Of a DNA stretch of 5,699 nucleotides, positions 1-5,501 are shown in pieces; the first letter of the stretch is position 1, and each line of letters starts with the position of its first letter. Source of the DNA: Firmicutes bacterium UBA4882 (GTDB lineage: Bacteria; Bacillota; UBA4882); contig DHDG01000012.1 of NCBI GenBank assembly GCA_002399265.1, positions 1,361 through 7,059 of the forward strand, read 5' to 3'. The notes beneath the pieces are model-generated. The model was not told the origin of the DNA. It did not search any database and was given only the letters and a program-made list of their open reading frames with translations. The translations under genes and the position numbers were made by a program.

Positions 1-719
1 GCCAATCCTTTAATATATAAAAGCGCCACATCCGTTTTGGTCCGCTCGCCGATCTTATACGAATCCACCCGCAAATCCGGGGATTTCAGCCGATGGCGCA
101 CTAGGGCTGTATTAACTCTGAGCGTCTCAGAAAAGCCTTCCCGCGGTCCCCGCACAATTGCTTCGGTGTCAGGTTCTGCAATGGAACGTGTCGGCCAGCC
201 TTTGACACCGGTAACGATCGCCGCTGTCATTCCGTCAACCAGGATTGGTGCATCGCCAGCCAGGACGGCATCGATCACTTCATCAACAGTAGACACTTCT
301 TTGACTTCACCGATCGCCAGCAGCGCACTCTTGATCCATTGATCTGGCTCCCGCTTGCCTTCCCTGGCTTCCGGCGGTATTTTATGGACGTCGACCAATA
401 ACGTTTTAAGAATGCCGTTATTAATGGCGATCTTGTCGACCATACCATCAACGAAAACCACAGCCATTGGCACTCCGTCGCATCCACCCGCGACAAATTC
501 CCGATAGACAATATCACTGGTTTTGGCACCCAGTCTTTTTTTAACTTCGGATAGATCAATATCTAAAATCCCGACCAAGGGGGTCTGCCGGGGTTTCTCT
601 GTGCCTTTCTTGCCACCGGCTTTAGCGGCCTTGCCACCACCATTGACATCCTTTTTGCCAGCCATGGTCTGGTCTATTAATTCTGTGAGCTTGATCGGTT
701 TGCGGGATTTCCCCTTCAA
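1..719 (-). CDS. GerA-family spore germination protein, N-terminal part (runs off left edge)
   Basis: This is the A subunit type of a nutrient germinant receptor, which sits in the spore inner membrane and acts with B and C subunits. Seen: 239 codons are in the window, about half of a usual GerA-family protein. They cover the soluble N-terminal domain; the membrane segments would lie beyond the edge. Family signatures include ILVDGMTAAI (residues 159-168) and EAIVRGPREGFSETLRVNTA (186-205), the hallmark GerA stretch. Residues 20-47 form a Lys/Gly-rich, probably disordered linker before the first folded part. I chose the TTG at 719 because an AAAGGGGTGG ribosome binding site lies 7 nt upstream. 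The in-frame ATG at 665 has no such site and would remove 18 residues. The gene follows the FAD reductase by 19 nt with no terminator between, so co-transcription is likely. The germinant cannot be predicted. Family call is secure; the subfamily (GerA, GerK, GerB or SpoVAF type) is not. Confidence 0.93.
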   Translation of the reverse strand, partial: MKGKSRKPIKLTELIDQTMAGKKDVNGGGKAAKAGGKKGTEKPRQTPLVGILDIDLSEVKKRLGAKTSDIVYREFVAGGCDGVPMAVVFVDGMVDKIAINNGILKTLLVDVHKIPPEAREGKREPDQWIKSALLAIGEVKEVSTVDEVIDAVLAGDAPILVDGMTAAIVTGVKGWPTRSIAEPDTEAIVRGPREGFSETLRVNTALVRHRLKSPDLRVDSYKIGERTKTDVALLYIKGL

Positions 720-726
720 GACATCA

Positions 727-736
727 CCACCCCTTT
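727..736 (-). promoter_or_regulatory. Ribosome binding site setting the TTG start of the gerA-like gene
   Basis: On the minus strand this reads AAAGGGGTGG, 7 nt before the TTG at 719-717. It begins 3 nt after the stop codon of the preceding reductase. A nearby ATG inside GTGATGTCTTGA is out of frame and stops at once, so TTG is the only well-placed start. Confidence 0.65.
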
Positions 737-738
737 GA

Positions 739-1929
739 TCATTTTACTGCCGGCATATCTACTTCGATCTCACCAGCTACTTCTGATGACATCCGACCCA
801 GGCATCCTCGTGTTGTGCGATGCCAGAGCGCATCATATCCGGAACAACCATCCATCAAACCAGCCAGCAAATCCATCCACACCCGGTCACGCGAAATCTC
901 CGCAAAAAACCGGGCATCCTTTTTCCAACAGGTCAGCGCTAACAGCGTCGACAGCCGACGCTGCCGGAGGTAATTGTTGTGCCACCAGGCGCGGTACTTT
1001 TGCAGCGGGTTGGGCCACCCATGACTGAGGACCTCAGCGATCGCCGCGCCACTCTGAAGTGCGGCAGCAATGCCTTCCCCGGAAAAGGGATCGGCCAGAC
1101 CAGCCGCGTCACCAGCCAGAAAAACGCGTTCTTTACCGAGCCGCGGCCAAAAGGCAGCGGTGGGGACCAGCGCACCCGTCGTCTTGACTGGCAACAAACT
1201 GATTGAGCCTCGCATTGCAGTGATTTTCTTGACCAGCTTATCCAGGGTCTCAGTTAAATGCGGCTTGAAAAAGGCGGGGGCCCCCACCCCAATTCTCCAT
1301 CCCCCATCCCACGCAAAACACCAGCCCAATGCGCCGGGGATTCCGACGGCATGCATTTCCGCAAAGCCAGATTGGTCTGCCGGCAAAGTGTCACTTTGCC
1401 ATTCACGGCAAAGCGTTATGCCACTCTGCCAACTACGCCAGGCTTTTCTTAGGCCGACGGTACGTGCTACTGCACTGGCGGCACCATCTGCTCCGACAAC
1501 CCATTTGGCGACCAAGGCACCGCCAATCAAGTAGACGGTGGCCATTTCGCGCCCATTGGCGATTCTGACAACTTCGCAGGCATCGCGATAGACTGCCCCT
1601 GCCTGACAGGCACGCTCTACCATCCACCAATCAAACTGGCTGCGATCGACCAAGACCGCCCTGCCTGGAAGATGACCGCTCTCAGCCTGCAGCTTGCCAT
1701 CCTCAGCCACCATGCGCATCCCGTGTACTTTACTCAAAACGAGTCTGTCAGGGAGCGGTGCATCAATACTGGCCAACGTTTTTCCGGAGAGCAGGCCGCC
1801 GCAGGACTTTTCTCTGGGAAAACGCGCCTTCTCAAGTAAGAGTACCTTTGCGCCGGCTTGGGCAAGCAACCTGGCGCAAGCCGAGCCGGCAGGCCCGGCA
1901 CCGACAATAATGACATCGAATTTCGTCAT
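739..1929 (-). CDS. Geranylgeranyl reductase family FAD-dependent oxidoreductase
   Basis: This predicted flavoprotein (396 aa) probably reduces double bonds in a polyprenyl chain, as known family members do for archaeal lipids, chlorophyll phytyl tails and menaquinone side chains. Seen: an N-terminal Rossmann FAD motif VGAGPAGSACARLLAQAG (9-26) with Glu33 placed to bind the ribose; PREKSCGG (38-45), the Cys-Gly-Gly region typical of the family; VDRSQFD (94-100); GADG (146-149); and the second FAD motif LAGDAAGLADPFSGEGI (271-287). The substrate-side motif usually written PxxYxWxFP is degenerate here, PGALGWCFA (198-206). Length is normal and no membrane segment is evident. The start at 1929 has GAGG 6 nt upstream. 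The gene lies 24 nt after the protease-like gene and 19 nt before the gerA-like gene, in an apparent operon headed by a polyprenyl diphosphate synthase, which supports an isoprenoid substrate. Family confidence is high; the exact substrate is unknown. Confidence 0.9.
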   Translation of the reverse strand: MTKFDVIIVGAGPAGSACARLLAQAGAKVLLLEKARFPREKSCGGLLSGKTLASIDAPLPDRLVLSKVHGMRMVAEDGKLQAESGHLPGRAVLVDRSQFDWWMVERACQAGAVYRDACEVVRIANGREMATVYLIGGALVAKWVVGADGAASAVARTVGLRKAWRSWQSGITLCREWQSDTLPADQSGFAEMHAVGIPGALGWCFAWDGGWRIGVGAPAFFKPHLTETLDKLVKKITAMRGSISLLPVKTTGALVPTAAFWPRLGKERVFLAGDAAGLADPFSGEGIAAALQSGAAIAEVLSHGWPNPLQKYRAWWHNNYLRQRRLSTLLALTCWKKDARFFAEISRDRVWMDLLAGLMDGCSGYDALWHRTTRGCLGRMSSEVAGEIEVDMPAVK

Positions 1930-1953
1930 CGCAGTCCTCTACCTCTCTGGCGC

Positions 1954-2493
1954 TCAATTAAGTAACCTGGTCAGGGCGCTGGGCGATGGGGCTTCCGCGT
2001 TTTCATAAGGCTGACTGAGCAGACCTACTCTACCGAATTGAACGATACAGGAACGCACCGCCACTTCCAAGGCCGGCAGCCGCTTTCTGACAATCGGAGT
2101 TAGTCCTATGCCGTGCGAGAGATCCGCCGGTTCCAAGCCGATAATCACCAGACGATCCTGATTTGCTTCCGAAGTTTGAAAATAGAAAGGCCGCATATCA
2201 AACAAGCCCAATCTGTCATCAGAAAACGCACCTGAAGCCGACATATTCGGTAGATAATGAATAGTACCTGGAACCGCCCCGAGGCAGATCGCATCGACAA
2301 TGAGCAGTAGCTCACCCTGAGACGTATTATCAAGCAGGCCGGTAAGCACAGACTGATCGCCACCCGCCTTGATCAGTCGGACGCCTTCCGGGACACCCCG
2401 CTTATGCAGCCGTTCCAACAGGAAAAGCCCCAGGGCATCGTCGTGTCTAAGCCTATGACCGAGACCAATTACATTGACGTGCATCCCTCGCAT
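1954..2493 (-). CDS. Hydrogenase maturation protease (HyaD/HybD/HycI-like), divergent
   Basis: The family (peptidase M52) are nickel-dependent endopeptidases that trim the C-terminus of the [NiFe]-hydrogenase large subunit after metal insertion. Seen: 179 aa, beginning MHVNVIGLGHRLRHDDALGL, matching the usual GxGNxxxxDDxxG start except that Asn is His13. Asp19 and Asp67 (IVDAICLG, 65-72) sit at the first two metal-ligand positions. The C-terminal family signature is present as IIGLEPADLSHGIGLTP (117-133). The third ligand, usually His in an S-x-H-x-x-G/S context, appears to be Asp93 (SDDRLGLFD, 91-99). A 33-residue tail follows residue 146. The ATG at 2493 directly abuts the stop of the prenyl synthase (TGAATG), implying translational coupling; an alternative ATG is at 2484. 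No hydrogenase structural gene is in view, so the target, or even protease activity, is uncertain. It could serve a hydrogenase elsewhere or have a new role in this isoprenoid cluster. Confidence 0.85.
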   Translation of the reverse strand: MRGMHVNVIGLGHRLRHDDALGLFLLERLHKRGVPEGVRLIKAGGDQSVLTGLLDNTSQGELLLIVDAICLGAVPGTIHYLPNMSASGAFSDDRLGLFDMRPFYFQTSEANQDRLVIIGLEPADLSHGIGLTPIVRKRLPALEVAVRSCIVQFGRVGLLSQPYENAEAPSPSALTRLLN

Positions 2494-3540
2494 TCATCCT
2501 TTCCGCATGTTTTGGGATTCACGGAGCGCATTAATCATGCTGCCAAGGGCTTCTTTGGAAGGGCCGACAGGGAACAGCGCCATCGTCTCGCAAGCCTTAT
2601 CCAGAAAACACCCGGCCGCCTTGCAGGCATACGACAACGATCCGCTATTGACCACGGCTGCTCCCAGTGCGCGCCAATAAGCCCGATCCGACTCCAGCGG
2701 CAACTCGCAGTTGCGCCGCGGTGGTCGGCCTTGTCCCTGACGCGAACGGCGAAAATGGATTAAAGGCAAAGTCATCAATCCCTGGGCAACATCATTGCCA
2801 CGATTGATCATATTTGGACCAACCTTTTTTACACACTCGCTGAAATCCTGAATATCGTCCAAGATCTGATAGCTCATTCCCAAAGCCAAGCCAAAACGCG
2901 CTGCGGCATTGCGCAAATGCGACGCCAGTCCTCCGGCTTCCGCTCCCATCCGGCATACGGTCGCAAGGAAACTGGCCGTCTTTTTCTCAATGCAGTCAAA
3001 ATAATCTTCTTCCGTGCGCTCCGGGTGATAGCCGCTGGCCAATTGCATTAACTCTCCCTCGGACATCGCCTTGACCAGAGTATCTGCAGTACGGCATGCG
3101 GAAGATCCACAGGATGCAAAAAAGTCGTAAGCCCGTGCGAGCAGAAAGTCGCCTGCAACTACCGCCGCCTGTACGCCCCAGCGGCAATGCAGCGCTGGCT
3201 GGCTGCGCCGCGTATCAGAATGATCAATGATGTCGTCATGGATCAAAGTAGCCCAATGCAGCAGTTCCATCCCGGCAGCCAATTGGACGGCGCGTTCTTT
3301 CCTGGCGTCGCCCATTGCCGCGAAAAGCAGCAGCAAGCGCGGACGCACCCTTTTGCCACCGATTGGCAGATCCGCCAGCACCTGATCAACCGCCGGCCTT
3401 CCGGTTTGCACCGCTCTTTTGATCAATGCTTCGCATAGATCCAGACCGAGGTCAGGACGCAGGTCAGGACGCATGGACGGTTCATCTGTCTCCGCGATAT
3501 GTACACCATTATTCATTGCTCGATCCTCTCGCTTACCCAT
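2494..3540 (-). CDS. Long-chain trans-polyprenyl diphosphate synthase
   Basis: This class of cytosolic enzyme adds isopentenyl diphosphate units to an allylic diphosphate, giving the tail for menaquinone and related lipids. Seen (348 aa): GGKRVRPRL (61-69) with the IPP-binding Lys63 and Arg66; the first Asp-rich motif DDIID (102-106) in LIHDDIIDHSDTRR; KKT (186-188); and the second Asp-rich motif DDIQD (228-232). The residue five positions before the first motif is Ala97, a small residue as in long-chain (C30-C40) synthases, not an aromatic as in short-chain ones. Oddities: Lys ten residues after the second motif is replaced by Pro242 with a short insertion, and the N-terminus carries a duplicated RPDL. 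The start at 3540 has AGAAGG 5 nt upstream; Met9 (3516) also has a usable GAGAGG. It resembles heptaprenyl/octaprenyl synthases (HepT/IspB type). No hepS partner is in the window, so it may act alone. It heads the apparent four-gene operon. Confidence 0.93.
   Translation of the reverse strand: MGKREDRAMNNGVHIAETDEPSMRPDLRPDLGLDLCEALIKRAVQTGRPAVDQVLADLPIGGKRVRPRLLLLFAAMGDARKERAVQLAAGMELLHWATLIHDDIIDHSDTRRSQPALHCRWGVQAAVVAGDFLLARAYDFFASCGSSACRTADTLVKAMSEGELMQLASGYHPERTEEDYFDCIEKKTASFLATVCRMGAEAGGLASHLRNAAARFGLALGMSYQILDDIQDFSECVKKVGPNMINRGNDVAQGLMTLPLIHFRRSRQGQGRPPRRNCELPLESDRAYWRALGAAVVNSGSLSYACKAAGCFLDKACETMALFPVGPSKEALGSMINALRESQNMRKG
3449..3472. repeat. Perfect 12-bp tandem duplication inside the prenyl synthase gene
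   Basis: AGGTCAGGACGC occurs twice in direct succession on the plus strand. On the coding strand it encodes RPDL twice (residues 24-31), followed by the related GLDL. It keeps the frame and lies in the poorly conserved N-terminal extension, so it probably has little effect on catalysis. Confidence 0.9.
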
Positions 3541-3670
3541 ATTTACCTTCTTTGATAGATTGTCCCGGAGCGAGGAATCTATGCTGATTTAATCCGACCA
3601 AAAATCGTGCGCACAAGCAACTACTCGTGTTGACTGGAAGATGCGTGCATGCCTCTGGGCACGCCAATGC
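3541..3670. other. Intergenic region upstream of the polyprenyl synthase operon
   Basis: This 130-nt gap between the tRNA terminator and the prenyl synthase start should hold the operon promoter. I see no convincing sigma-A pair: the best are TTGTGC with TTAAAT at 18 nt, or TTTTTG with TAGATT at 17 nt, and both are weak. A short palindrome GTGCGCAC is present (about 3607-3614). No RNA gene, riboswitch or small coding region is supported. The operon may use an alternative sigma factor. Confidence 0.4.
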
Positions 3671-3708
3671 AAAAAAAGGCTACTCCATGCCTGATGGAAT
3701 AGCCTTTG
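3671..3708 (-). terminator. Intrinsic terminator after tRNA-Val
   Basis: On the minus strand a 14-position stem is formed by 3694-3707 and 3675-3688, with a 5-nt loop (3689-3693), followed directly by a run of Ts (3677-3671). The single non-Watson-Crick position (3683/3699) is a G-U pair in minus-strand RNA but a C-A mismatch on the plus strand, which supports minus-strand use. It lies 13 nt past the tRNA 3' end and may also end the nucleotidase transcript. Confidence 0.88.
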
Positions 3709-3720
3709 AGAAAAGTCATA

Positions 3721-3797
3721 TGGTGGGGAAGAACGGACTCGAACCGTTGACCTCTGCGATGTGAACGCAGCGCTCTAACCGACTGAGCCACTCCCCC
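3721..3797 (-). tRNA. tRNA-Val (anticodon CAC)
   Basis: A complete 77-nt tRNA, reading GUG codons. The acceptor stem GGGGGAG/CTTCCCC pairs over 7 bp with one G-U. The D arm has GCTC/GAGC, the anticodon stem CTGCG/CGCAG encloses loop TTCACAT, and the T arm is AACGG-TTCGAGT-CCGTT. The discriminator is A and the CCA end is encoded (3721-3723). The anticodon CAC is at 3763-3761. Promoter and terminator flank it closely, so it can be its own transcription unit. Confidence 0.96.
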
Positions 3798-3808
3798 AAG
3801 ACTATATT

Positions 3809-3837
3809 AGTATATCATAGTGCGAGCTTTCTGTGAA
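3809..3837 (-). promoter_or_regulatory. Sigma-A-type promoter of the tRNA-Val gene
   Basis: On the minus strand, -35 TTCACA (3837-3832) and -10 TATACT (3814-3809) are separated by exactly 17 nt; each matches 5 of 6 consensus bases. The predicted start near 3802 gives a leader of about 5 nt before the mature tRNA 5' end at 3797. It sits in the 55-nt gap after the nucleotidase stop. Confidence 0.7.
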
Positions 3838-3852
3838 GCACCTATTTTTTGG

Positions 3853-5382
3853 TCATTTTTTGACGGTAATCCTGCCTTCGATCTGCGGATTAACACCCTT
3901 GACGCTCTGGAAATATCTCACGGCCACATCGCGCAGCATTTCGCCGGTATGCGCCAACACTTTGGCGCCTTTAAACATGACATAACCATCGCCACCAGCT
4001 GCCATAAAGTCGTTGACCGCCAGTGTATACATTTTGGCACGGTCCAGAGCAGCGCCGCCGACTGTCGCACTGACAACGCGCTGGCCTTCCGGCTTACTCG
4101 GATCAAAGACAAACGACATTCCCGAAACCTGCAGGAACCCTCCGAGCTGGGCCGGGTACTTGCCAACACCAACCTCAAGCGCTTGCATGATTTGCTCACC
4201 AGTGACTTCGATCAGTACCAGAGTATTATCAAATGGCAATACGGTGAAAATGTCACCAACAGTAACTTCACCTTGCGCAATACTGGCACGGATGCCGCCG
4301 CCATTCTCAAAAGCGATATCGGCACCGACGGCCTGACGCATGATGTCGGCTACCAGGTTGCCAAGGTTGGTTTCGCTGGTGCGGACTTCTTCACGGGCAC
4401 CGTAAAGATTGGTATATGCTTCTCCGACGACTACGTTCATCATATCTTTGAGGCTGGCATTATAGGTATCAATGACCGCCTGAATACCGGCAACTGGCGT
4501 TGCGTTGGCATCCACCGGCAGCAGCAGATAGTTGGAGGAGACCACTTGTCCGTTAGTTACTGTCAGATCCAGACGACCGAGGTATTTGCCATGCTCGCCT
4601 GCCTGGACATAGAGCGTTTCGCCGATTTTCTCAGCTTTGTCGATTTGTGTATGACTATGACCGCCAACAATGACGTCAATTTCCGGAACTTCCGCTGCCA
4701 ACTGACGATCAAACTCTGCGCCGATATGAGTCAGAGCCAGAATCAGATCCGCTTCCTGGATTTCCTGAATTTTGACCAATTCCTTAGCCGTAGCAATTGG
4801 ATCCGCGAAGGTCATCCCGGCAACATTCTTCGGGTGCGTCACAACAGGGGTTTCCTCTGCGGAAAGGCCCAGAATGGCTACCTTGAGTTTATTAACTTCT
4901 TTAATGATGTAGGGCTTTACATACGGCTGTCCTTCCGCGTTGGTAATATTGGCGCCCAGGAATGGGAATAATGCTTGTTCTCCCAAAGCAAGCAAGGCTT
5001 CCTGGCCATAATTGAACTCATGATTACCCAGTGTCATCGCATCAAAACCAGCCAAATTCATGGTTTCAATTACAGAACGGCCGCCAAACAGATTGGCAAT
5101 GTTTGTGCCATGAATCATATCACCTGCCGAAAGGAGTAGCACCTTGCCAGGTTGCTCTGCGCGGATGGCAAACGCCTTGGCCGCAATACGGGCCATTCCG
5201 CCGACTACCGGCGCGTCAGTGGCCGGAGCAAACGGCTCCAGTCGGGCGTGTAAGTCATTAACATGCAGTACTGTCAGTGTGGTCTGCGAGTCGGCGGCTG
5301 CGATGGAGCCTGTCATCAGTGCTAAAGCGGCCACTAAGGCCAGTAACAGCGTCATCATTCTTGGAAAACGAGTTTTAAACAT
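3853..5382 (-). CDS. Secreted 5'-nucleotidase / UshA-family metallophosphoesterase
   Basis: This enzyme likely hydrolyses extracytoplasmic nucleotides (5'-nucleotidase, or related UDP-sugar or 2',3'-cyclic phosphodiesterase activity), releasing nucleoside and phosphate for uptake. Seen (509 aa): a signal peptide, basic start MFKTRFPR, hydrophobic core about 10-24, probable cleavage after Ala30 (IAAA/DS). The calcineurin-like domain carries the two-metal ligands: NDLH (Asp43, His45), SAGD (Asp88), GNHEF (Asn120, His121), LTHIG (His219) and GGHSHT (His242, His244). The C-terminal nucleotide-binding domain has SETNLGNLV (336-344), ENGGGIR (359-365), GGFLQVSG (414-421) and NDFMAAGGDGY (457-467), with Phe416 and Phe459 likely stacking on the base. 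No LPxTG, S-layer or transmembrane anchor is seen, so it is free or periplasmic. The ATG at 5382 is chosen because GGGAGGG lies 7 nt upstream and the signal peptide begins there; reading in frame upstream to 5487 adds 35 residues that would bury the signal. Substrate range cannot be told from sequence. Confidence 0.95.
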   Translation of the reverse strand: MFKTRFPRMMTLLLALVAALALMTGSIAAADSQTTLTVLHVNDLHARLEPFAPATDAPVVGGMARIAAKAFAIRAEQPGKVLLLSAGDMIHGTNIANLFGGRSVIETMNLAGFDAMTLGNHEFNYGQEALLALGEQALFPFLGANITNAEGQPYVKPYIIKEVNKLKVAILGLSAEETPVVTHPKNVAGMTFADPIATAKELVKIQEIQEADLILALTHIGAEFDRQLAAEVPEIDVIVGGHSHTQIDKAEKIGETLYVQAGEHGKYLGRLDLTVTNGQVVSSNYLLLPVDANATPVAGIQAVIDTYNASLKDMMNVVVGEAYTNLYGAREEVRTSETNLGNLVADIMRQAVGADIAFENGGGIRASIAQGEVTVGDIFTVLPFDNTLVLIEVTGEQIMQALEVGVGKYPAQLGGFLQVSGMSFVFDPSKPEGQRVVSATVGGAALDRAKMYTLAVNDFMAAGGDGYVMFKGAKVLAHTGEMLRDVAVRYFQSVKGVNPQIEGRITVKK

Positions 5383-5389
5383 TATTATT

Positions 5390-5396
5390 CCCTCCC
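5390..5396 (-). promoter_or_regulatory. Ribosome binding site of the 5'-nucleotidase
   Basis: Minus-strand GGGAGGG lies 7 nt before the ATG at 5382. It decides the start in favour of the protein that begins with the signal peptide rather than a longer in-frame reading. Confidence 0.85.
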
Positions 5397-5459
5397 ATGT
5401 TTTCTGAAATCCACCGTCATATTCTGCCTTTGCTGGGGGTGTTCCTGCCACTTTACATA

Positions 5460-5487
5460 AATTTAATAATCCGCACTTTATTGGCAA
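5460..5487 (-). promoter_or_regulatory. Possible promoter of the 5'-nucleotidase gene
   Basis: Minus-strand TTGCCA (5487-5482, 5 of 6 matches to -35) is followed after 16 nt by TAAATT (5465-5460, 4 of 6 matches to -10). It would give a leader of about 70 nt. The -35 overlaps the foot of a small hairpin after the methyltransferase stop. The match is moderate in an AT-rich gap, so this is tentative. Confidence 0.35.
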
Positions 5488-5501
5488 TCGCCCTGCGATT
5501 C

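Noticed and set aside
1070..1534. Plus-strand open frame of 154 codons opposite the reductase
   Set aside because: Antisense shadow: Pro/Ala/Arg-rich low-complexity translation, no RBS of note, and the minus-strand gene has full FAD motifs.
1954..2493. Reading the protease-like gene as a spore protein of the related GPR/YyaC fold
   Set aside because: The C-terminal signature GLEPADLSHGIGLTP and the GxGxxxxxDDxxG start are specific to the hydrogenase maturation protease family.
3842..3860. GTCA-TTTTT-TGAC inverted repeat at the nucleotidase stop, as a terminator
   Set aside because: The stem is about 4-5 bp, AT-rich in the loop, and the minus-strand transcript has A runs, not U runs, after it.
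3820..4971. Long open frame (383 codons) on the plus strand opposite the nucleotidase
   Set aside because: It lies wholly antisense to a gene with clear family motifs, shows no recognisable domain, and is explained by the codon pattern of the opposite strand.
5383..5487. In-frame N-terminal extension of the nucleotidase by 35 residues
   Set aside because: It would place residues before the signal peptide, has no good RBS at 5487, and skips the strong GGGAGGG site before the ATG at 5382.
5486..5500. Hairpin AATCGC-CCT-GCGATT just after the methyltransferase stop, as a terminator
   Set aside because: The stem is only 6 bp with a 3-nt loop and no T run follows on either strand, so intrinsic termination is unlikely.
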